A DNA stretch of 11,781 nt, taken from Patescibacteria group bacterium. Lineage in GTDB: Bacteria > Patescibacteria > Paceibacteria > UBA6257 > 2-01-FULL-56-20. Below the pieces are notes generated by a model, which was not told the origin of the DNA, searched no databases, and saw only the letters and a program-made list of their open reading frames with translations. Location: NCBI GenBank assembly GCA_023484365.1, contig JAMDBA010000027.1, positions 1 to 11,781 of the forward strand, given 5' to 3'. Of this stretch, positions 1 through 6,282 are shown piece by piece (position 1 is the stretch's first letter; every line of letters starts with the position of its first letter). A program made the position numbers and the translations under genes.

Positions 1-227
1 ACGCCAATTTTATTTTTGATCGCATAGGCGCTTCCTCCGCCAAAGATATAAAACTAAAACCAGAAGGTAAAACAGGAATTTTCACCGGTCCTGAGGGCGG
101 CTGGACGGAAGAAGAGCTGAAACTCGCCAAAGACTACGGATTTAAAATAATAAATTTAGGCAAGACCGTTTTGCGCGCCGAAACGGCGGCGATTATCGCC
201 AGCCACCTGATAGAGAATCTATCATAA
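1..227 (+). CDS. rsmE: 16S rRNA m3U1498 methyltransferase RsmE, C-terminal end (partial)
   Basis: This is the last 74 codons of a gene that begins before the window; the reading frame starts at base 3 and the TAA stop is at 225-227. RsmE methylates N3 of U1498 in 16S rRNA in the assembled 30S subunit, using S-adenosylmethionine in a SPOUT (trefoil-knot) fold. The visible part carries the two signature segments of the SPOUT knot: an FTGPEGGWTEEEL stretch and a LGKTVLRAETAAIIA stretch near the C-terminus, which in this family form the SAM-binding knot loops. Nothing looks broken, and the end of the protein is where the family normally ends. No clear terminator hairpin follows. The next gene on the same strand starts 188 bp later behind its own promoter, so the two are probably separate units. 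Confidence 0.93.
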   Translation, partial: ANFIFDRIGASSAKDIKLKPEGKTGIFTGPEGGWTEEELKLAKDYGFKIINLGKTVLRAETAAIIASHLIENLS

Positions 228-339
228 AATAAATTTGATCTGATCTTATCCTTTGTTTCTAATTTGAAAAATTTCAGCGCGAGAACCGATCCCTGAATTA
301 CAGTCGGGGCGCTATTTGCTCTGCGAGCCAAATTATCTA

Positions 340-367
340 TTGACGGCTATTTAATCTGACTTATAAT
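340..367 (+). promoter_or_regulatory. Sigma70-type promoter of the lexA-methyltransferase fusion
   Basis: A -35 box TTGACG (340-345) and a perfect -10 box TATAAT (362-367) are separated by 16 bp. The predicted start of transcription is near 374, giving a leader of about 42 nt before the ATG at 416. This is the best promoter match in the window. The -35 box lies in one arm of a 7-bp inverted repeat, TATTGAC (338-344) and GTCAATA (395-401), which brackets the promoter. It is predicted from sequence only. Confidence 0.6.
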
Positions 368-375
368 TTAAGTAT

Positions 376-394
376 AATCGAAAATAAATCGAAA
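376..394 (+). promoter_or_regulatory. Candidate operator: 8-bp direct repeat AATCGAAA spaced one helical turn apart
   Basis: AATCGAAA occurs at 376-383 and again at 387-394, an 11-bp period that puts both copies on the same DNA face. It sits just downstream of the predicted transcription start of the gene for a LexA-like repressor, where bound protein would block transcription. It does not match the known E. coli (CTGT-N8-ACAG) or Bacillus (CGAAC-N4-GTTCG) SOS boxes, although TCGAAA resembles one half of the latter. LexA usually binds inverted rather than direct half-sites, so assignment as its operator is tentative. Confidence 0.3.
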
Positions 395-415
395 GTCAAT
401 AAATTTAAAGCGAAT

Positions 416-1939
416 ATGATGACCAAAAGACAAAAACAGGTGCTGGATTTTATACTTAGCTACCAAAAAAATAAAGGGTACGCGCCGTCGCTTGAAGAAA
501 TTTGCCAAAAATTTAAACTATCCTCTGTCTCAACCGCGCATTTCCACGTTTCAAAACTGGAAAAATCCGGCTATTTAGCCAAAACAGAAAATAAGCCTCG
601 TTCAATTAGTATTCCCGAAAAAGAACAGCTGATAAAAATTCCCCTTCTTGGAGTAATCGCTGCCGGTGAACCAATTGAAGCAATCCGCCAAAATGAATTT
701 CTAGTGATAGCGAAAGCAAGACTACCGAAAAACGGCGACGTCTACGCTTTACGAGTAAAGGGTAATAGCATGATTGATGAAAATATCAAAGACGGCGATA
801 TTGTTTTGGTTAGACAACAAAACGTTGCCGATAACGGACAAAGAGTCGTCGCGCTGATAGACAACCAAGAAGCGACGCTTAAAAAGTTTTACAAAGAACG
901 CAATCAAATTAGGCTTCAGCCAGCCAATAGCGCCTACGAGCCGATTATTATAAAAAAAGGCAGGGACATAAAAATTCAGGGGATTGTTATTGATATAATA
1001 CAAACCAAACCGGATTTTCAGGCGCAAGATATTTTCGCTCAATATCTTCCATTAAGAAATAAAATTCTGCCGCTAAATAAAATTATTTTGGGCGACGCCT
1101 TATCAGAATTAAAAAAACTTCCGAACGAAAGTTGTGATATCGTCGTGATTGACCCGCCTTATAATATCGGCAAGGACTTCGGAAATAACACGGATAAAAG
1201 AGAGTTAAGTGAGTATGTTTCTTGGTGTAAGGAATGGATAAACGAAAGCATCCGAATAATGAAGCCTAGTGGTACTATGTTTATTTACGGATTTAGCGAA
1301 ATTTTAGCCTACTTATCCGTTGAAATACCCATAAATAAGCGCTGGCTTATATGGCACTACACCAACAAAAACGTCGCTTCATTAAATTTTTGGCAAAGAA
1401 GCCACGAAGCTATTATTTGCGCATGGAAAGACAATCCTATTTTTAATAGAGACGAAGTCAGAGAGCCGTATACCGAAGGATTTTTGAATGGCGCCGCTGG
1501 AAAGGTTAGAAAAGGAACGTTCGGACGATTTAGTAAAGGAGATAAAGAGACAATTTATAAAGCGCATGAAGGCGGAGCGTTGCCTCGCGACGTAATAAAA
1601 ATTCCTGCGCTCGCTGGTGGAGCCGGTATGATAGAAAGATGGTTTTTATGCAAAACGTGCGACGACGTATTTAGTCCCAGAGAATTAAAAAAACACTCTA
1701 AACACGAAATCATCAAGCACCCTACGCAAAAACCTCTTGAATTATCCAAAAAATTAATTCTGTCCGCTATGCCAAAAAAAGACGGCATTGTTTTGATACC
1801 GTTTGTCGGGACTGGTTCGGAATGCGTTGCGGCAAAAGAGCTTGGACAATTGTATATCGGCTTTGAAATAAATCCTGACTACATACGTATCGCCGAAAAA
1901 TATTTAAGCAACACTAAGTTTACGCCAAGACTAATTTGA
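416..1939 (+). CDS. LexA repressor-protease fused to a beta-class DNA amino-methyltransferase
   Basis: This is one uninterrupted 507-residue protein. Residues 1-66 form the LexA winged helix-turn-helix. Residues 75-197 are an S24 LexA peptidase domain with the Ala83-Gly84 cleavage bond (GVIAAGEP), nucleophile Ser118 (KGNSM) and general base Lys156. Residues 215-507 are a beta-class N6-adenine/N4-cytosine methyltransferase: catalytic DPPYNIG at 246-252, a target-recognition region, HPTQKP (motif X) at 435-440, FVGTGS (motif I, SAM binding) at 463-468 and acidic Glu484. An insertion before HPTQKP holds C412, C415, H427 and H430, a possible zinc site. All catalytic residues are present, so both halves look active. 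The expected role is to methylate the target of the facing nuclease gene and repress a promoter, with RecA-stimulated self-cleavage removing the DNA-binding part; the regulatory role is inferred. There is no Shine-Dalgarno. ATG codons lie at both 416 and 419, and the second would fit LexA equally well. Confidence 0.9.
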   Translation: MMTKRQKQVLDFILSYQKNKGYAPSLEEICQKFKLSSVSTAHFHVSKLEKSGYLAKTENKPRSISIPEKEQLIKIPLLGVIAAGEPIEAIRQNEFLVIAKARLPKNGDVYALRVKGNSMIDENIKDGDIVLVRQQNVADNGQRVVALIDNQEATLKKFYKERNQIRLQPANSAYEPIIIKKGRDIKIQGIVIDIIQTKPDFQAQDIFAQYLPLRNKILPLNKIILGDALSELKKLPNESCDIVVIDPPYNIGKDFGNNTDKRELSEYVSWCKEWINESIRIMKPSGTMFIYGFSEILAYLSVEIPINKRWLIWHYTNKNVASLNFWQRSHEAIICAWKDNPIFNRDEVREPYTEGFLNGAAGKVRKGTFGRFSKGDKETIYKAHEGGALPRDVIKIPALAGGAGMIERWFLCKTCDDVFSPRELKKHSKHEIIKHPTQKPLELSKKLILSAMPKKDGIVLIPFVGTGSECVAAKELGQLYIGFEINPDYIRIAEKYLSNTKFTPRLI

Positions 1940-2620
1940 TTTATCTATTTCCTGTTTTTTCTTTTTAAAAATAAATGGAGTAAAGACAATGAAACCATTT
2001 GGTAAACGTTTTAATTCCCTATTCCTTATAAATCTTAAATAAGGCAATTTATACTCGCCGTCTTTTTTCTTCGGATTTTTGAAATAATCCTCGCTTGGAA
2101 CTTCGTATTTAATATCAACGAACTCTCCTTTGATTTGGTTTTTGGATTTTTTTGCCTGTCTGACCTCCCTACTGAAAGTAGCTTTTTTAACTTGATAATT
2201 AATAATTTTATTTTTATAAACAACCTGAAAGTCCGCCCCTTGATGGTCAAGTTCGGCGGACATTAAAACAGTTCCTGATCCAAATACCGATTCGGCGACG
2301 TATCCTGCGTGGATTTGAGTAATAATACTTGCCCAAGTGCGGTAAATTCTTGCCGGTAAGCCGCGATAAAAACAATCCTTGCACATCGTAATTTTCTGTC
2401 TAAACAATTCAATTTCAGCCTTATATTCTTTTAAATACTCTTTATAAAATTTGTCGTAATTTAAAAATTTATTTTTATCCCAATAAATTTCATAGAGCAT
2501 AGCAATTGCTTGTATGTCTTTTGGTAAATCCATTTCAACAATCTTAATATGCCTATATTTTTCCCGATAAGCGCTTAAATCAACTGACTGTAAAAATTTT
2601 TCAAATTTATTTATCAACAT
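1931..2620 (-). CDS. Probable type II restriction endonuclease (PD-(D/E)XK type)
   Basis: The 229-residue cytoplasmic protein has no signal peptide. The conserved-looking core is residues 80-146: a Cys80-x2-Cys83 pair, an Arg-rich RGLPARIYRTW helix, Glu110, then GADFQV with Asp130 and a strand ending QVKK with Gln143-x-Lys145. Glu/Asp/Gln-x-Lys in this order fits a PD-(D/E)XK active site with Gln in place of the usual Asp/Glu. The N-terminal part (LPKDI...LYEIYW, residues 32-47) recalls the TaqI family, but that is a memory-based impression. The gene faces the LexA-methyltransferase and overlaps its 3' end by 9 bp, the main reason to call it the cognate nuclease. It lies 49 bp downstream of the glycoside hydrolase gene on the same strand, so readthrough is possible, but it also has its own promoter candidate. 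It looks AT-richer than the cluster upstream. The target sequence is unknown. Confidence 0.72.
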   Translation of the reverse strand: MLINKFEKFLQSVDLSAYREKYRHIKIVEMDLPKDIQAIAMLYEIYWDKNKFLNYDKFYKEYLKEYKAEIELFRQKITMCKDCFYRGLPARIYRTWASIITQIHAGYVAESVFGSGTVLMSAELDHQGADFQVVYKNKIINYQVKKATFSREVRQAKKSKNQIKGEFVDIKYEVPSEDYFKNPKKKDGEYKLPYLRFIRNRELKRLPNGFIVFTPFIFKKKKQEIDKSN

Positions 2621-2633
2621 AAATTATCTGTTA

Positions 2634-2662
2634 TTTATAATACATTTCTCATCATACAGCAA
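2634..2662 (-). promoter_or_regulatory. Candidate promoter of the restriction endonuclease gene
   Basis: Read on the minus strand, TTGCTG (2657-2662) and TATAAA (2634-2639) are separated by 17 bp. Transcription would begin about 7 nt before the ATG at 2620, leaving almost no leader and no room for a Shine-Dalgarno. An own promoter would let the nuclease be controlled separately from the upstream sugar-active genes. The DNA is AT-rich, so chance matches are easy. Confidence 0.4.
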
Positions 2663-2669
2663 TCTCCAT

Positions 2670-3668
2670 TTAAAAATTTCCGTTTTTTATTGCGTCTTTG
2701 CCGATTTGCCAATAAGAGCCATCGCCGTTTATCTTTCGGTAATACCACCATTCCACGCCCCAGATATAAATGTCTTTGATGCCTGTTTTTTGAGCAAATT
2801 TCAAATTACTTTTTAAATCAGCGGGGGTAAAATGAGAAGTTTGTTCGTTAAATGGTATTTGCGTTATAAATTGATTATTCTGCGCCCAGGGCTCCGCCTG
2901 AAGCTCGGAAATAATAACGTGGGTTTTGAAAAGCAGGCCGACGAGTTGGGCGTGCAAAAAATAATAAACCGGCGGATAAAGGTGCTTCCACCAGCCGATT
3001 TGAGGGCTCCAGACTATCCGATATAAACTTATTCCTAAAACTTTGGTAAGCGACGCCGCTTGCATCCACGAGCTCAACTCGCCGCTGTCGGTTATCATAA
3101 TTTGGCGAGAGGGGTCCAGCGAAGAAACTAATTTTATTTCTTTTTTTAAAAAATCTTCATTAGGCGGCGGACAGTTGCCAAAAATCCCAAACAAAGGCTC
3201 GTTTTCAATCTGCCAGGTCTTGATTGACGGAAAATTTTTATAATGATTAACGACGGCCGTTAAATAATTTAAAATTTCTTTTTCCTGATCCGTCTCAGCC
3301 AGCTTTGCCGCCCAATCGGGCGTGTAGCATTCCGGCCACCTGGGCACGCGCCTGCCAATAGCAAGAACAACGGAATCTCCCCGTTGCTGAGCTTCGTTTA
3401 TTTGCCAGTCTAAATCGCTAAAATCAAACTTTCCTTTTTGCGGCTCTAAATCCTGCCAGTAAGCTATAAGCCGAAGATTTTTCGGCGCCAAGTCGTCTAA
3501 AACCGCCAAGTAAGCCGCCTTCCAGTCTAAATTTAATTCTTTGGCATAAACCTCGCTGAAAGTAACTCCCCAATTTGGCGCGCCTCGGTTTAAATTTATC
3601 TGCCAGCTTAATGCGTAAAGAACAACAAGAACCAGCGCGGCAAAGAGTAAATATTTTAAAATTCTCAT
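2670..3668 (-). CDS. Membrane-anchored clan GH-A glycoside hydrolase-like protein
   Basis: The 332-residue protein has an N-terminal hydrophobic anchor (residues 4-21) with a short positive start, so the catalytic part should lie outside the membrane. The body has the layout of a clan-A (beta/alpha)8 barrel: RLIAYWQDLEP followed by FDFSDLD (residues 66-87), as seen in GH5/GH42-type enzymes; WQIENEP (152-158), with Glu157 as the likely acid/base at the end of strand 4; and VIISELQAEPW (251-261), with Glu255 as the likely nucleophile on strand 7. Strand 8 carries a Trp-rich YIWGVEWW. Both acids are present, so an active enzyme is plausible, but the sugar substrate cannot be told. Its ATG overlaps the stop of the upstream glycosyltransferase gene by 4 bp (ATGA), suggesting translational coupling and a shared pathway. 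A weak AAGGA precedes the start. Confidence 0.75.
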   Translation of the reverse strand: MRILKYLLFAALVLVVLYALSWQINLNRGAPNWGVTFSEVYAKELNLDWKAAYLAVLDDLAPKNLRLIAYWQDLEPQKGKFDFSDLDWQINEAQQRGDSVVLAIGRRVPRWPECYTPDWAAKLAETDQEKEILNYLTAVVNHYKNFPSIKTWQIENEPLFGIFGNCPPPNEDFLKKEIKLVSSLDPSRQIMITDSGELSSWMQAASLTKVLGISLYRIVWSPQIGWWKHLYPPVYYFLHAQLVGLLFKTHVIISELQAEPWAQNNQFITQIPFNEQTSHFTPADLKSNLKFAQKTGIKDIYIWGVEWWYYRKINGDGSYWQIGKDAIKNGNF

Positions 3669-4963
3669 TCCTTATTACAGACTGCTTTTTCAATATTAAA
3701 AACACCGCGTTTCTCCGCTTCTATATAACCACGCATCGCCGCGCCGGCAAACCAGCCGTCATCCAAAAGGTCAAAAAGCCACTGGTCAATGTAATTGAGA
3801 TCTTTCTGGTCAATGCCCGTCCCCAGCCTTAAAATCCACTCGCGGTTGAAATCTTCCTGCGAACCTATCGGCGGGGCGATGATGATAGGAATTCCTAACG
3901 CGCAATAAAAAGAAAGTTCGCTCGGCTTGGTCCATAAAATATCGGTTGTCCGCAACGCTGCGTCAAATTTTTTAAAATACTCTTCAAGATTGTCGCCCGA
4001 AATTATAAAAACGCCTTTGTTGAGCTCTTTTTCCAGGCCGATATTTTTTACTTCTTTTTCAAAATAATTCCGAACTTCTCCCCTGGCGCCAGCGGAAAAC
4101 ATCAGACGGATTTCTTTGTTCTTTATTTTTTTCTTAAGGCTCGCGGCGATCTGAACCGCCATTTCTTTTTGAGCGCCAGCACCGCCGATTGAAAGCAAAA
4201 GCGTTAAAATATGCCCTGATTTTGAAAGCGGCTTGCCGATATAGCTTTGGATAAGAGGCAAAAAATAACGTGAATAATTCCCTTTGGGATCAAGATTCAA
4301 AAGCCGTTCGCTTAAATCGGATTTAACTATTTCCAGATTATCGCCGATGTTTTCTTTAGGTAAAGGATAGCCGGTTAAAAATATATTACCTTCTTTAACG
4401 CCGTAAAGTTTTAAGCGTTCCGCCACTCTTTGAGTGGGCGCCAGATATTTTATCCGGCTTTTTTCGGGATTTAGCGCAACCCACGGCCGAGCGACATCGG
4501 TATCGGAAACAACGCAGTAAATTTCGCCCGGATAATTAAAATATTCCGCCATAAACGCCGGCACCGAAAAAGTAGCGATAAACGGCATAGGATTTTTGGC
4601 TAATTTATCAATTAAATCCTTGCCCCAGCCGTCTTTAAGCCATTTAAAAATTTGCTGCAAATCAAAGGTTGTTCTTTCGTTTTTAACTTTCGGATAGAAA
4701 CTGATTATTTTTTGAAAATGATCAAATATTGAAAAAACCCAAGCTCCCAGCCAGGACGAAAATTTAAGGCGTGAAATAAATTCGTAAAATTTCCTGACGC
4801 TTTCCCATTTTGATCGGTCTAACTCCGGCATCCCTTCGTAATCGTTGGCATTGATAAAAACGCCGTTTGGAGCCAGATATTTTAGAGGACAGGCCGTCCT
4901 TTGATGGCCATAACCCATACTGACGGCGACTACCCAAGCGCAAGGTTTCGCATTATCTTCCAT
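3665..4963 (-). CDS. GT-B glycosyltransferase, GT28/MGDG-synthase-like
   Basis: The 432-residue protein is predicted cytoplasmic or peripheral, with no clear membrane segment. Its N-terminal half begins with a strand and the loop SMGYGHQRTA (residues 15-24), the position where MurG and MGDG synthases have their GxGH acceptor-side loop. The C-terminal half opens with SIGGAGAQ (258-265), which corresponds to the nucleotide-binding loop of a GT-B fold, and contains TKPSEL...GIPIIIAPPIGSQEDFNREW (345-376), matching the donor-binding region of GT28 enzymes. A nucleotide-sugar transferase acting on a lipid or cell-envelope acceptor is therefore likely, but donor and acceptor are unknown. It overlaps the following glycoside hydrolase gene by 4 bp and starts 38 bp after the lamin-tail gene. 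No Shine-Dalgarno is visible before the ATG. Confidence 0.72.
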   Translation of the reverse strand: MEDNAKPCAWVVAVSMGYGHQRTACPLKYLAPNGVFINANDYEGMPELDRSKWESVRKFYEFISRLKFSSWLGAWVFSIFDHFQKIISFYPKVKNERTTFDLQQIFKWLKDGWGKDLIDKLAKNPMPFIATFSVPAFMAEYFNYPGEIYCVVSDTDVARPWVALNPEKSRIKYLAPTQRVAERLKLYGVKEGNIFLTGYPLPKENIGDNLEIVKSDLSERLLNLDPKGNYSRYFLPLIQSYIGKPLSKSGHILTLLLSIGGAGAQKEMAVQIAASLKKKIKNKEIRLMFSAGARGEVRNYFEKEVKNIGLEKELNKGVFIISGDNLEEYFKKFDAALRTTDILWTKPSELSFYCALGIPIIIAPPIGSQEDFNREWILRLGTGIDQKDLNYIDQWLFDLLDDGWFAGAAMRGYIEAEKRGVFNIEKAVCNKE

Positions 4964-5001
4964 TGATTTAATAATAGCATAGCCGCGGAAACAGGAAAAA
5001 A

Positions 5002-6282
5002 CTAACTTGAAGAATTTTGAGGCGTGGGGTCGGTAATTATAAAATCGCCGCCGCTAAACGAAGAACGCGAGAAACTTTTGCCAGCCGGAATTTCGCTCCA
5101 GTTTGCCAAATCGGCTGCTTCCCCGTTTTGGTTATAGAGGGTTATTCCGTTGTTGGTGTAAGCAAGAGTATAAGAAGAAGGCCAAAGCAAATCGGCAGCC
5201 ACGGCGCCCGTGTAGCCGCTTCCATTAGCTAAAAGCAAATAACCGCCAGCCGGAATAATCACGCCTTGAAAATGAGAAGAAGCCACCAAAGTAGATTCCT
5301 TGCCGCTTGAACTTTTTTTCTTAATTGCCCAGCCGGTGAGATCGGCTGCCTGCGAACCGGCGTTATAAAGTTCAATAAATTCATAACTGCTGTTTCCTTC
5401 CACGCCCGCCATAATTTCGCTAATTAAAACTTTTGCCGGCGAGCCGCTTGGCAAAACCGGCGGCTGGCTAATGTTTGAAGTTGAGGCAACCGGCTGCGGT
5501 TCGGCCAAAACAACCGAGGAAGTTTGCGCTGATGCCGCCTCGGAAGAAGAAGCGCTGTCTCGCAAAGAAAGATCGCCTGCCGGCGAAGAAGAGCTCGCCG
5601 CTATAGGCGGCGCCGAATTATTAGATACCGGCTCATCGCCGTAAGCGCGCCAAGACAAATCGGCGGCGCGTTCCGCCGGCAAGTAATCCGGCGCCGCTTT
5701 GCCGGCCGGCCAATTTGGATTAGCAGAAACTGCGTCTAAAAGACGGCAATCCCCGTCAAACAGCTCCAATCCTTCGTTGCTGTTTTTAATGGCGCCGGAA
5801 AAAGTTAAGTCGGGATTAACGCCGGAAATATTATTGTTCCTCGCCAGCACATAAACCGGCTTGCCGTCTGTTAAAACCGTTTTCGGAGGCAAAATAATTT
5901 GAATTTTCTGGTTTTGATTAATGATTTGATAGCCGGAAACATCAAGGGTTCCGGAAGAATTTTTTTGAATTGAAAACCATTCGTTTGAAGCGCTGTCCTT
6001 ATCGCCCGCCCAGGCGATTTCTTTAAAAATAATTTTACCCGCTTCCGGTTTAAGCGAAGCGTCAAAAACGCACGGCTGGCTGAAAGCGGGACTGGAAACC
6101 GGCGAAGCTTGATTATTCTTGATAACGCTTGAAGTGGTCAGCGGAGCAACATCTAGGCGGCCGTTTTTAAGAAAAGCCAAAAAACCGGAGGTTCCCTGAT
6201 ATTTTTGGGCAACGCTAACGGCGACAAGAGCGAGCGCGACTATCGCGACACCAATTGCGAATTTAAATTTATTTTCTTTCAT
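5002..6282 (-). CDS. Secreted or anchored protein with two lamin-tail domains
   Basis: The 426-residue protein has an N-terminal hydrophobic segment (residues 9-25) after a Lys-rich start, so it is exported or anchored facing outward. Two lamin-tail (LTD) beta-sandwich domains are visible. The first (about 83-211) starts KIIFKEIAWAG and contains NEWFSIQ. The second (about 284-420) starts VLISEIMAGVEG and contains the hallmark YEFIELYNAGS, DLTGWAIKK and GGYLLLAN stretches. A low-complexity Ser/Ala/Pro linker (about 217-282) joins them. LTDs are non-catalytic; in bacteria they occur in extracellular proteins, often together with nucleases or other hydrolases, and are thought to bind nucleic acid or a surface partner. 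Its start overlaps the end of comEC by 14 bp, which ties it to the uptake module. A role in binding DNA at the surface is inference. Confidence 0.85.
   Translation of the reverse strand: MKENKFKFAIGVAIVALALVAVSVAQKYQGTSGFLAFLKNGRLDVAPLTTSSVIKNNQASPVSSPAFSQPCVFDASLKPEAGKIIFKEIAWAGDKDSASNEWFSIQKNSSGTLDVSGYQIINQNQKIQIILPPKTVLTDGKPVYVLARNNNISGVNPDLTFSGAIKNSNEGLELFDGDCRLLDAVSANPNWPAGKAAPDYLPAERAADLSWRAYGDEPVSNNSAPPIAASSSSPAGDLSLRDSASSSEAASAQTSSVVLAEPQPVASTSNISQPPVLPSGSPAKVLISEIMAGVEGNSSYEFIELYNAGSQAADLTGWAIKKKSSSGKESTLVASSHFQGVIIPAGGYLLLANGSGYTGAVAADLLWPSSYTLAYTNNGITLYNQNGEAADLANWSEIPAGKSFSRSSFSGGDFIITDPTPQNSSS

Noticed and set aside
134..331. Minus-strand 65-codon frame over the rsmE end
   Set aside because: It is antisense to the conserved rsmE C-terminus, with no recognisable domain and no start signal.
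228..415. Search for a small gene or terminator after rsmE
   Set aside because: No frame has coding character and no stem with a T-run is present; only the promoter and repeats of the next gene are seen.
990..1075. Possible frameshift or assembly join between the LexA and methyltransferase halves
   Set aside because: The frame is continuous with no stop, no homopolymer slip is needed, the linker is of reasonable length and both domains are complete. Read-level confirmation would still be useful.
5017..5232. Plus-strand open frames inside the lamin-tail and comEC genes (also 6732-6965 and 7101-7543)
   Set aside because: They are opposite-strand shadows of well-supported coding regions; composition and content do not look like proteins.
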